From Acidobacteriota bacterium (lineage in GTDB: Bacteria > Acidobacteriota > Terriglobia > Acidiferrales > UBA7541): a DNA stretch of 54,065 nt. The notes beneath the pieces are model-generated. The model ran no database searches, was not told the DNA's origin, and saw only the letters and a list, made by a program, of their open reading frames with translations. Made by a program: the position numbers and the translations under genes. Location of the stretch: the NCBI GenBank assembly GCA_003225295.1, contig QHYZ01000126.1, forward strand, positions 1 to 54,065, given 5' to 3'. Shown here piece after piece: positions 7,974 to 16,059 of this stretch. The stretch's first letter is position 1; the number at the start of each line of letters is the position of its first letter.

Positions 7974-9080
7974 CTATTTAGCTAGGTAGCCTTCCTGCAA
8001 GTGGTGTGCGCTTTCCGCGATACTCCGCAGCTGACGGACGTGGGCGGGTCCTGTGGACTGACGAATCACAAACTCCGGTTCGATGGCGATCTCCGGCACG
8101 TATTCACCGCGCCTTTCAATTAGATCGACGACCGTCTGCGCTGCGATTTGACCCATCTTCACAAGTGGCTGCCTTACCGTAGTGAGGCCAGGATCGGCGA
8201 ACGCCGCTCCTGGAATATCGTCGAAGCCGACAACGGAAATATCTTGCGGCACACGCAGGCCCGCTTCGCGAATCGCCCAGATCGAGCCGATTGCCGAGAT
8301 GTCGTTGTAAGCAAAAAGTGCAGTGAAAGGATGTTTCCTTGCCAAGAGTTGCCTGGCGAAGGGATATCCGATGGCGGGCGTCGAATCGATGCCCTCCAGT
8401 TGGATGGTCAACTCGGGACGAATGCGAATGCCGAGCTGCTGCGCCACTTCGCAGATCGCGCTCCAACGCACGGCGGAGTCCGAGCTAATGGTCTGTCCCT
8501 TGATGAAGGCGATTTCTTCGTGACCGAGATCGCGAAGATGTTCGAGGGCCAGCCGGGCGGCGCGCTTATGATCCAGGACGATGTTGGTCAAGCCTTCGAC
8601 GCGCTCATGTCCTGCGACCGCGACGGTCGGCAGTGGAAGCTTCTCCGTCAGGGAAGTGTCAGTGGTAATGAAGCCCTCCACACCCCGCGTCAAAAGCATT
8701 TGCGCGTAGGTTTGCAGGAGCTTTGGATCGTGACGATGGATCACGGTGAGGAAGAAATAATTGTTCTTGCGCAAATATTCTTCAATGCCGCTGATCACCA
8801 TGGACCCATAGGCGTCGCCGATTTCTTCGGCGATCACGCCAATCGTGTAGGTGCGTTTCAGGCGCAGAGTGCGAGCAAAGAAGTTGGGCCGATAATTGAG
8901 CGCTTGCGCGGCTTCGATGATGCGATTCTTTGTGTGCTGGGGAATGGAACGCGCCGCGGGGGAGTTGTTCAGGGCGGCTGAGACCGTTCCCGGGGTCAGC
9001 CCGAGACGCTCCGCAATGGTCTTAAGGGTGACCTTATCCTCGTTGCGCAAACCAGATTTCTCTCTCGGCGGCGGCGTCAT
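7974..9080 (-). CDS. LacI-family transcriptional regulator
   Basis: 368 residues. The N-terminal DNA-binding domain starts at about 17 ([21 protein letters not shown]), with hinge region to about 72 ([14 protein letters not shown]). The rest is a periplasmic-binding-protein-like effector domain: [19 protein letters not shown] at about 78, [15 protein letters not shown] in the middle and the family signature [25 protein letters not shown] near 300. The effector is likely a sugar or sugar derivative. Its gene stands alone, but two TonB receptor promoters in the window carry LacI-operator-type palindromes with a central CG, making it a candidate regulator of them. That link is inference. Confidence 0.93.
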   Translation of the reverse strand: MTPPPREKSGLRNEDKVTLKTIAERLGLTPGTVSAALNNSPAARSIPQHTKNRIIEAAQALNYRPNFFARTLRLKRTYTIGVIAEEIGDAYGSMVISGIEEYLRKNNYFFLTVIHRHDPKLLQTYAQMLLTRGVEGFITTDTSLTEKLPLPTVAVAGHERVEGLTNIVLDHKRAARLALEHLRDLGHEEIAFIKGQTISSDSAVRWSAICEVAQQLGIRIRPELTIQLEGIDSTPAIGYPFARQLLARKHPFTALFAYNDISAIGSIWAIREAGLRVPQDISVVGFDDIPGAAFADPGLTTVRQPLVKMGQIAAQTVVDLIERRGEYVPEIAIEPEFVIRQSTGPAHVRQLRSIAESAHHLQEGYLAK

Positions 9081-9290
9081 TCAGAGAACCCTCAGAGTAT
9101 CTTCCAAAATTGGGATATGGGAAATGGCGTATCCGAGCGCGAGAGTGCCTCCTGCCAGGTTCGCCCGACGTCCCGTGAGCCGCGATTCTAGCTCAAGTTG
9201 GGCTTTGTCAGGCGAGTTTTCTGCGCACCAACCTAGGACGAGGTTTCGCCCGAGAACCCGCATGGCGTGCCCCCCATTCTGGCCAGCCGG

Positions 9291-9316
9291 AGAATATCAC
9301 TATTTCTGCTTGACAA
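9291..9316 (+). repeat. Copy of the receptor-promoter upstream element (ends in TTGACA)
   Basis: This segment matches 12031-12055 almost base for base (9 identical bases, one indel and one mismatch, then 14 identical bases ending CTGCTTGACAA). Unlike the 12031 copy, no -10 box follows 17 bp after TTGACA (9310-9315), so this copy may be inactive, a relic, or a protein-binding site. Confidence 0.55.
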
Positions 9317-9434
9317 CCGCACGACGTGATGGCGGACGCGATCTACACCATCAGTGAAGGCGAGGGCATCAGGACACGAAGCCTCTGCCACCAGTGAACG
9401 ACAAAGAACGCCGCAAACCCGGCGAAAGGGAAGT

Positions 9435-9449
9435 GAAACTTTTCGTTTC
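9435..9449. promoter_or_regulatory. Small palindrome, possible operator
   Basis: GAAACTTTTCGTTTC has perfect 5-base arms. It lies between the divergent LacI-regulator and cytochrome genes, where an autoregulatory site could be expected. It is short enough to be chance. Confidence 0.25.
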
Positions 9450-9696
9450 GGCGCGGAACAGGGTAAGGTCGACCTCAAAATAAACCAACTCGACCGACGC
9501 GTGGATCAATTATCGAATACCGCTGGCACTCGAAGCGCACTCAGAACGACACGGGGTGCGGTTTGTGGTGCGTCGTGCGGAGCAACCCGTATTGTTGCGG
9601 ATTATTTGTGTGCACGCCGCCAACAATTGCTTGGGTTGCTTGCGCTGCTGTGGGTCGTTTTTCTTTCGCGTGCTGGAGGTGATGTAGACTCTCCCA

Positions 9697-11502
9697 ATGA
9701 ACCTCGTGCAAAAGCCCGGCTCGGTCACAGGCATGAGGTGGGTACAGACCATCAGCGCAGGTCTCTTTGCCACTTTCATGGCCTGGCCGCCCGCGGCTGC
9801 CCGAATTACTGCGGGGCAGGAACAAACGTCGGTAGAGTATAGAAATGCCCCTGCCGGAGTGGCGTACATGGGGGACGAAACATGCCGCGAGTGCCATGAG
9901 CCGCAATACAACGATTTCAAGAAAACAGGGATGGGGAGATCCCTCTCGATCCCCGGTCCCGGCAACTGGCCTGAATTTACGAAATCTGTCACTCTCCTCA
10001 ACAAAAAGTTAGGTCGCAGGTACACCGTCTCCGTAACTGGCGGCAAGATGTACCACACGGAATCGGGGATGGGTGCGGACGGCAAACAGGAATATGCCGA
10101 AAAACACGAAGTGGCTTTCACCGTCGGCTCAGGTGACCTGGGGCGAAGTTATTTGGTGGCAAAAGGCGATGCACTCTTTGTGTCACCAATCTCGTATTAT
10201 ACAGGGAGTCGCGGGTGGGACCTTTCACCGGGGTATGAATCCGGCCAGTTCTTAAGCTTCACGCGTCCCGTCTGGAATCTGTGTGCTTCCTGTCACGCCG
10301 GTCTGTCTCGTCCCGTTCTCGGCACGCGAAACCGGTATCAAGTTCCGGCCTTCCGTTTTCTTAGCGTTGGCTGTGAACGATGCCATGGGCCCGGAGAACT
10401 TCACGTCCGCGAACGTCGAGAGAATGCTCCGCTCGGTGGTGCCGTTGATTTTTCTATCGTTAATCCTGCACGCTTACCGCGGCACCTCCGCGATGATGTT
10501 TGCAAACAATGCCATCTTCTAGGGGATGCCCAGATCCTCCGGCCCGGCAAGACCTACCTGGATTTCAGGCCGGGGACGTCGCTCGATAACGTGGTTTCCA
10601 TCTTCAGCGCGCCAGTGACGGCAGATGTTGATGTCATCAGAGCGCTCAGCCATCCGGAACAGCTTGAGATGAGCCGCTGCTCAATCCAGAGCAATCGCCG
10701 ATTGGGCTGCATCACTTGCCACGACCCCCATGTTCAACTGAGAGGCGTAGAAGCGGCAGCTCACTTTCGCGGGAAATGTCTGAGTTGCCATACCCTGGAG
10801 AGCTGCAGCTTCTCTGTCAAGCGAAGACAGTCAACCATGCCACCCGACAACTGCATTCAGTGCCACATGCCGAAAAGGGCCGTGTCTAACTTGGGCCACT
10901 CCGCTCTGACAGACCATCGCATTCTGCGAATTCCCTCCCAAAGCCCGCTGATGGCTGATGCAGCGCGGGAATCCCCGGACGATTTGATCTACCACACAAA
11001 ACCTTCCCCAAAGCCAGATGCCGCACCGGATTTGCGGACACTGGCGCTCGCCTACTTTGAAGTGAGCCAGCTCTACCCAGCATTCCGGCGAAAAGGGTTC
11101 GCGCTTTTGGAACAAGCCGCCCGAGAACTTCCGGACGATGCTGAGGTTCAAGCGGCTTATGGAATGGTTCTTATGTTGGCTCGCCCCCGAGCGCTGTCTG
11201 AGGCGTCCCAAGCGCTGCAAAAGGCGATCGACGCGGGGTCTAGATCTGTCGAGGTACGCACTCGTCTCGCCAAATTGCGGCTCAGAGACGGAAAATTGGC
11301 GTCAGCGATCCAACTCTACAACGAAGCCATAGAAACCGACCCGTACTACACGCCAGCTTATTTGGGACTGGCATATCTCTACGCGGTCGCGGAGGATCGT
11401 CAAGAGGCAATCGAAACACTCCAACGAATTCTGAAGTATGACCCGGGCAATGAGACGGCACGCACAGCCATGACTGATGCCAAAGTGGACGCCAAGGAAT
11501 GA
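9697..11502 (+). CDS. Seven-heme c-type cytochrome fused to TPR repeats
   Basis: 601 residues. An N-terminal signal segment (about 13-36) is followed by seven CXXCH heme-binding motifs: CRECH (63-67), CASCH (~195), CERCH (~225), CKQCH (~268), CITCH (~338), CLSCH (~360) and CIQCH (~386). The first ~400 residues resemble cytochrome c554-type multiheme proteins. From about 430 to the end TPR-like helices appear (VQAAYGMVLMLA, YTPAYLGLAYLYAVAEDRQEAI). The protein should sit in the periplasm as an electron carrier or reductase. Start choice is uncertain: ATG at 9697 or ATG at 9733 (MRWVQTISAGLF), the latter giving a more typical signal peptide. Its TGA overlaps the ATG of a decayed SDR fragment. 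Confidence 0.85.
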   Translation: MNLVQKPGSVTGMRWVQTISAGLFATFMAWPPAAARITAGQEQTSVEYRNAPAGVAYMGDETCRECHEPQYNDFKKTGMGRSLSIPGPGNWPEFTKSVTLLNKKLGRRYTVSVTGGKMYHTESGMGADGKQEYAEKHEVAFTVGSGDLGRSYLVAKGDALFVSPISYYTGSRGWDLSPGYESGQFLSFTRPVWNLCASCHAGLSRPVLGTRNRYQVPAFRFLSVGCERCHGPGELHVRERRENAPLGGAVDFSIVNPARLPRHLRDDVCKQCHLLGDAQILRPGKTYLDFRPGTSLDNVVSIFSAPVTADVDVIRALSHPEQLEMSRCSIQSNRRLGCITCHDPHVQLRGVEAAAHFRGKCLSCHTLESCSFSVKRRQSTMPPDNCIQCHMPKRAVSNLGHSALTDHRILRIPSQSPLMADAARESPDDLIYHTKPSPKPDAAPDLRTLALAYFEVSQLYPAFRRKGFALLEQAARELPDDAEVQAAYGMVLMLARPRALSEASQALQKAIDAGSRSVEVRTRLAKLRLRDGKLASAIQLYNEAIETDPYYTPAYLGLAYLYAVAEDRQEAIETLQRILKYDPGNETARTAMTDAKVDAKE

Positions 11503-11681
11503 TTACATCCGGGGACGAAGTTGCCAAAGCGGTCTCCTTCCTCGCGTCCGACGAAAGTAGTTACGTCAATGGCATCGAGCTCATCATCGATATGCGGGCA
11601 GTCGCAATAGCTGAACGTGAAGCGTTGACAGCTTCAGGTTATGAGTCCACCTTGAATAGGCCCGTCTTTGCTTCTCGATGA
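11499..11681 (+). pseudogene. C-terminal relic of a short-chain dehydrogenase/reductase
   Basis: The first ~33 codons read EVAKAVSFLASDESSYVNGIE, then LIID, which is the conserved C-terminal stretch of SDR enzymes (normally followed by a Gly-Gly and a few residues). Nothing of the Rossmann fold, TGxxxGxG or YxxxK is present upstream; instead the segment abuts the cytochrome stop codon (ATGA). After IID the match is lost (MRAVAIAER...). This is best read as a deletion scar. Whether the remaining frame is translated by coupling is unknown. Confidence 0.7.
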
Positions 11682-11698
11682 CTCACGTACTTGTTGTT

Positions 11699-11812
11699 CT
11701 ACCTATTTCCTGCCTGTTGTTTCTTCGATAGTTCGTTCCCAATTTGTTCCCAGCTTAGTGGGGTGAGGCTGAGCTGGTCCGCGACGGTCTTGAGCGTGAC
11801 CTTACGTTCCAT
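11699..11812 (-). pseudogene. Relic of a LacI-family helix-turn-helix N-terminus
   Basis: From the ATG at 11812 the minus strand encodes MERKVTLKTVADQLSLTP, aligning with the intact regulator at 7974-9080 ([16 protein letters not shown]). Homology stops exactly in the turn, and 19 unrelated codons (LSWEQIGNELSKKQQ...) lead to TAG at 11699. Only the first helix of the DNA-binding domain survives, so it is not functional as a repressor. The sharp break marks a rearrangement joint next to the SDR relic. Confidence 0.7.
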
Positions 11813-12011
11813 TTTTGTTACGGCCTTTTTGCCTGGATTTCACAACCGCCTCTGCTTAGTTAGGTTGGGTCGGAGCGGCAGGGGCTTCGAGCAGGGTAGC
11901 CCAAGGCACTCGTTCACATGCCGGGGAGGGGACCACGCCGAAGGGGTGGAAGTTATATGGTTTAGCATGAACGAGCAAGAACTCCCCAAGGGTTCCGGAG
12001 ACAATCTTTAA
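11813..12011. other. Intergenic debris between relics and receptor 1 promoter
   Basis: No gene is recognisable. One inverted repeat, CTCGTTCA (11909-11916) and TGAACGAG (11968-11975), flanks a G-rich loop of 51 bases. It may be a remnant of a mobile element end or a long hairpin. Confidence 0.35.
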
Positions 12012-12044
12012 AATATCAATTTTTTTGAGTAGAATATCAATTTT
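12012..12044 (+). repeat. Two direct copies of AATATCAATTTT, 21 bp apart
   Basis: Copies at 12012-12023 and 12033-12044 are identical and start 21 bp apart, i.e. two helical turns, just upstream of the -35 box of receptor 1. The spacing suits binding of an activator on one DNA face, or an AT-rich UP-like element. Confidence 0.5.
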
Positions 12045-12048
12045 CTGC

Positions 12049-12077
12049 TTGACAATCCTCGAAGACAGAGCTAAATA
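12049..12077 (+). promoter_or_regulatory. Sigma-70-type promoter of TonB receptor 1
   Basis: TTGACA (12049-12054), 17-bp spacer, TAAATA (12072-12077). The predicted transcript start near 12085 leaves a leader of about 150 bases before the ATG at 12235. The -35 context (TTTCTGCTTGACAA) is shared with 9291-9316 and, with one extra base, with the promoter of receptor 2. Confidence 0.7.
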
Positions 12078-12090
12078 GGCGCTAGTATAG
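12071..12090. promoter_or_regulatory. Imperfect 20-bp palindrome over the -10 box (possible LacI-type operator)
   Basis: CTAAATAGGC|GCTAGTATAG is partly symmetric about a central CG, with outer CTA/TAG ends as in the perfect palindrome at the promoter of receptor 2 (40931-40950). Its position over the -10 box would allow repression. Symmetry is only partial, so this is tentative. Confidence 0.35.
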
Positions 12091-12234
12091 AAGCATTATT
12101 TCGATGCTTTTGGGGTCTTGTCCCTTCTGAATCTGTGGTGGGTTCAGGTCATGGGTTTTCGACGAGATCAAGAAGCTTGCCGGCCCAATTCCGTCTGGCC
12201 TCTTGAAGATGTTTCTTCTCTCGGGGGAGGTCCT

Positions 12235-15200
12235 ATGCGAGTGCGCGTCTGTGCAAGTTTTGTAACTTGCCTTCTGATTTTGGTGTCCTTTGCCTCGGCG
12301 CAGAAGACTGCGGGCACGATCACTGGGACGCTAACTGACCCGAGTGGCGCGGTCGTTCCGGGCGCGATAGTCAGCGTGGTCAACGAACGTACAGGAGCTG
12401 CTCGCGACGCAGCGACCAATGAGGAAGGTAGTTTTTCCTTCCCTGAGCTCGAGGCTGGCACATATCGCATAACTATAAATAAGGGCGGCTTCAAGAAGCT
12501 GGCGCTGAAAAATGTGGAGCTGCACGTCGCTGACGTCACCACTTTGAATTTGAAGATGGAGATGGGCGCGGCCTCGGAAACGGTGATGGTAGAAGCCTCC
12601 CCGATCACACTCAATACCTCGACGGGCGATGTTTCGAACATCATGCTCGGCGAGCAGGTTCGCGAACTGCCCATAAATGGCCGGAACTTTGTGCAGTTGA
12701 CGACGCTCGTTCCGGGCGCAGCCGTCGGCGAAAGCTTCGACAATAAGAACAAGGGCTTGTTCGCCGGTGTGGATATTTCCTTCAGCGGTTCGCCCTCCGT
12801 GGACAACCAGTGGACCGTGGATGGTGCTGCGAACAACGATATCGGCTCGCAGCGCACTATTCTTACCTATCCTTCCATTGACGGCATTGAGGAGTTCAAG
12901 ATCCAGCGCAACAGTTACGGCCCCGAATATGGGGGCGCATCCGGCGCACAGATCAATGTCGTAACCAAGGGCGGAAGCAACCAGTACCATGGCGACGTCT
13001 ACTACTTCGGCCGCAACGACGCTCTGAACGCCAAGAATTACTTCCTCCTGAGCGGGTGCAGCTCGTCGAACGACCCCAACTGCCGCAAGAACATGCTGCG
13101 CCGCAACGATTTCGGTTACACCTTGGGCGGTCCGATCAAGAAGGACAAAGTATATTTCTTCTGGTCTGAAGAATGGAACCGCGAGCGTCGCGGCAGGGTT
13201 CATACCCATTGGGTACCGACGGCGGCGGAGTTGGGCGGCGATTTCAGTGACCTGGCAGCAGCCCATAAACTTGCAACAGATTCTAGCGGGGTTGACCATT
13301 GTTTGGGTCCGGCCATTCCTGTTGACCCCGCGACGGGTAAGCGCTTTGTTGATCCTGCGACTGGCGTGACAAATGACCAAATCCCTGGAAGCCGCCTCAG
13401 CCCGGCGGGCCAGGCCTATCTTGCGGTCTTGCCTCCGCCGAATAATCCCAATCTCTGTGCTCAGAACAACTGGGTGGACCAGGTCCGAATACCGGTCGAT
13501 TGGCGCGAAGAGGCCATTCGCGGCGATTGGAATGTCACGAAGAAGACCACCTTGATGCTCAAATTTACGCAGGACTCCTGGCTTAACTCGCTGCACGCGG
13601 ATGAGGCGGCTGGGCTGTGGGGAGACAGCGACTACCCGGCGCTTTCCGACACCTGGAACCAGCCAGGCAAAATGTCCATCGCGAAACTGACCACCACCAT
13701 CAGCAACACAGCGGTCAATGATTTCCAGTTTTCCTGGTCGGGAAATCGCATCTATGTCAGCCGCGGAGGCGACGCTCCGACACTGAACGACAAAATCAAC
13801 GCGGCGATGCCGCGCCTGTTCCCCTTCAATGACAAGATCCATGGGGCCCAGGCGGCAGAGCCGGTTATGTGGGACGGCAACACGCGCTCCGGTTTGCTGG
13901 GAGTCATTTCTCCTTGGCATAACCGCCAGGACCTGTTTGCCTGGAAAGACGATTTTTCCAAGGTTGCCGGCAGGCACACGTTCAAGGTCGGGTTCCTGTA
14001 CACCCGCAACGCCAAAGATGAAGAAGTCGGCGACGAAGGCGGTGAGCTATGGGCCGGCGGCGACGCCAGTGGTCCGGCTGTTGACTACCAGGGGCCGGGC
14101 TGGACGTCGCCTGGCTTCTGCGGTGGAGGCTGGGGAGCCGGCTGCAATATTGGCACTGGCAACTACTATGGTGACTACCTGCTAAGAGGAATGACGTTCG
14201 GTTACGACGAAACTCAACTAGATCACACCGCCCCGCTTATCCGGGCACCGTACCTGGATGACAACAAACTTGCTAGTTTCTCGCCGGCCGTTTACGCAGC
14301 TGAAACCGGGTTTTCAGCTAGCGACCCTTGTCGCGGCATGGTCTTGGCCAAAGGGGCAACAAACACTTGCGCCGATATCGGCTCCTCCATTACGCCACCG
14401 CAGTTCGAGAACCGCTCGCTGGTCCGCAACAACAATCACATGATTATGCCTCGCCTCGGCATCGCTTGGGATGTATTTGGCACAGGCCGGTTCGCGCTCC
14501 GCGCAGGCGTGGGCCAGTTCGAATCCCGTGACCGGTTGCTGGCCATCAGCATGCGCGCCAACAATACTCCTTTTGGTGTAGGTACTGGAGCTTCTAGAAC
14601 CCTGGACGGGCCATTAACTATTATCAACGCTAAGAATCCCGACGGAACTCCTAATCAATTGCATGCTGGGAACGCGGCAATATGCGCCACGCAGGGTTGC
14701 GCATTTGACGTTTCTCTGGGCGGCTCTCCGCACCAGGGGCTTGATCCCAGCTCGAAGCAATCCAACAGCTGGCAATGGAACTTGACCACCGAGATGGCAA
14801 TCTGGAGGAACAGCAAGCTCGAGGTCGGATGGGTGGCAAACCGGGGTATTCACTTGCAAAATGTCTATGATGCGAACCAGATTCCCTTGGCAAATCGCTT
14901 GACGGCAGCGCAACTGGCGGTGACGGGAGGCAACACAGCTTCTTTCAAGCCCTTTCCTTATAACACCTCGGCCCAGATGCCCATCTGGAGCCACACCGGC
15001 GATTCCATTTACCATTCTCTGCAAGCGATGTATAGCAATAAGTTCCAAAACAACTCGATGCTGCAGGTCGCATATACGTTTTCCAAGAACCTGGGCGACA
15101 CGACATTTGGGTACGTCGGCACGAACACTGTCTTCGCAGACAACACCGACCACAGAGCCAATCGCGGCCCTGTGGATTTCGACCGCAGGCATGTTCTCAG

Positions 15201-15873
15201 CGCCACGCTGATCTATAATTTGCCGTCGCTAGCGCACTCGAATATGCTTTTGCGTCAAGTCGCGGGTGGTTGGGAGAGCAATACCATCGTGAACTACGCC
15301 AGCGGCAATGCGCTGACCGTCCAGGGTAGCAATGGGCTAGGAGACGGAACGGGCACCGGGACAACCAGCGGGCTGTTTGTGAACCGACCGTTACGAGTCT
15401 ATAGCCAGCCCTGTCACCTAAGCGATGCGCCACGGGACCAGTGGCTGAATCCCAAGGCGTTCACCTGGGATGGCTACAAACTGGGTACATTTGGCAACTC
15501 CGGCGCTGGTGCTTGCGCTGGTCCTCCAGTTGACAACGTGGACTTCGCCATCGTCAAGAACTGGAAGATGACCGAGAGAACAAAGCTCCAGTTCCGCGTG
15601 GAAATGTTCAACGTATTTAATCATCCCCAATTCAGGTTCAACGGTGCGACCTTGGCATTCAACGTGCCAGGCTCAACTTCCACCATTCCTGGCGCAGATG
15701 GTGGGACTTATGTCGTGGATGCTTCGGGTGCACCCTGCAAGGCCACTCCCAGTACGTGTGTGGCTATTAAGGGCGGCGGATCCCTTGTCTCGGGGAGCCT
15801 CTTCGGACAACCTCAATTCTCAAGTCAAAGCGGCAACCGGGAGATTCAGTACGCGGTGAAGTTAATCTTCTAG
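12235..15873 (+). CDS. Oar-like TonB-dependent receptor with N-terminal carboxypeptidase-regulatory domain (receptor 1)
   Basis: 1212 residues from the ATG at 12235 (GGGGGAGG upstream, signal peptide MRVRVCASFVTCLLILVSFASAQ). Upstream ATGs would put the signal peptide about 40 residues in. Residues 25-110 form a CarboxypepD_reg/Cna-B-like domain (AGTITGTLTDPSGAVVPGA). A plug follows at about 125-230 (QVRELPINGRNFVQLTTLVPG, then VDNQWTVDGAANNDIG). The remaining ~950 residues form the 22-strand-type barrel and end in a terminal Phe (YAVKLIF). Such receptors import large glycans or their fragments across the outer membrane in Acidobacteriota. It is flanked by its own promoter and a strong terminator, so it is transcribed alone. 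Confidence 0.93.
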   Translation: MRVRVCASFVTCLLILVSFASAQKTAGTITGTLTDPSGAVVPGAIVSVVNERTGAARDAATNEEGSFSFPELEAGTYRITINKGGFKKLALKNVELHVADVTTLNLKMEMGAASETVMVEASPITLNTSTGDVSNIMLGEQVRELPINGRNFVQLTTLVPGAAVGESFDNKNKGLFAGVDISFSGSPSVDNQWTVDGAANNDIGSQRTILTYPSIDGIEEFKIQRNSYGPEYGGASGAQINVVTKGGSNQYHGDVYYFGRNDALNAKNYFLLSGCSSSNDPNCRKNMLRRNDFGYTLGGPIKKDKVYFFWSEEWNRERRGRVHTHWVPTAAELGGDFSDLAAAHKLATDSSGVDHCLGPAIPVDPATGKRFVDPATGVTNDQIPGSRLSPAGQAYLAVLPPPNNPNLCAQNNWVDQVRIPVDWREEAIRGDWNVTKKTTLMLKFTQDSWLNSLHADEAAGLWGDSDYPALSDTWNQPGKMSIAKLTTTISNTAVNDFQFSWSGNRIYVSRGGDAPTLNDKINAAMPRLFPFNDKIHGAQAAEPVMWDGNTRSGLLGVISPWHNRQDLFAWKDDFSKVAGRHTFKVGFLYTRNAKDEEVGDEGGELWAGGDASGPAVDYQGPGWTSPGFCGGGWGAGCNIGTGNYYGDYLLRGMTFGYDETQLDHTAPLIRAPYLDDNKLASFSPAVYAAETGFSASDPCRGMVLAKGATNTCADIGSSITPPQFENRSLVRNNNHMIMPRLGIAWDVFGTGRFALRAGVGQFESRDRLLAISMRANNTPFGVGTGASRTLDGPLTIINAKNPDGTPNQLHAGNAAICATQGCAFDVSLGGSPHQGLDPSSKQSNSWQWNLTTEMAIWRNSKLEVGWVANRGIHLQNVYDANQIPLANRLTAAQLAVTGGNTASFKPFPYNTSAQMPIWSHTGDSIYHSLQAMYSNKFQNNSMLQVAYTFSKNLGDTTFGYVGTNTVFADNTDHRANRGPVDFDRRHVLSATLIYNLPSLAHSNMLLRQVAGGWESNTIVNYASGNALTVQGSNGLGDGTGTGTTSGLFVNRPLRVYSQPCHLSDAPRDQWLNPKAFTWDGYKLGTFGNSGAGACAGPPVDNVDFAIVKNWKMTERTKLQFRVEMFNVFNHPQFRFNGATLAFNVPGSTSTIPGADGGTYVVDASGAPCKATPSTCVAIKGGGSLVSGSLFGQPQFSSQSGNREIQYAVKLIF

Positions 15874-15902
15874 TTTTCATCTATGGCAGCAGGATTCTTG
15901 CG

Positions 15903-15935
15903 CCGGGCCTGACATCTGTCAGGCTCGGTTTTTTT
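15903..15935 (+). terminator. Rho-independent terminator of TonB receptor 1
   Basis: An 11-bp stem (15903-15913 with 15918-15928, one G-U pair) closes a four-base loop and is followed by seven T (15929-15935). It begins 30 bases after the receptor stop codon. Confidence 0.9.
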
Positions 15936-16059
15936 ATGCATCGAGATACGACCAAGATTGCAGTATGCGTCCGACTACAGCCGGGTTGCGCTACTATTGT
16001 CTTTTGGCGCAAATCTAGGTGATCAAAGCTGGTTCTTAGAAAAGGGTAAAGAGAGCGAG

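Larger units (their letters stand above)
9081..9696. other. 616-bp intergenic region between LacI regulator and cytochrome gene
   Basis: No credible gene is seen. It holds the leftward regulator promoter and the rightward cytochrome promoter. Two features stand out: a promoter-like element at 9291-9316 that is nearly repeated upstream of TonB receptor 1, and a small palindrome GAAACttttcGTTTC at 9435-9449. Confidence 0.55.

Noticed and set aside
9081-9263. A 60-codon minus-strand frame ending directly before the LacI start.
   Set aside because: No ribosome-binding site, no family-like sequence; it is probably the regulator leader.
11909-11975. Inverted repeat CTCGTTCA/TGAACGAG as insertion-sequence ends.
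   Set aside because: Only 8 bases, 51-base loop, no target duplication or transposase sequence.
12331-13977. A 548-codon minus-strand open frame inside receptor 1.
   Set aside because: It is fully antisense to a clear TonB receptor and its sequence looks like a codon shadow of a GC-rich gene.
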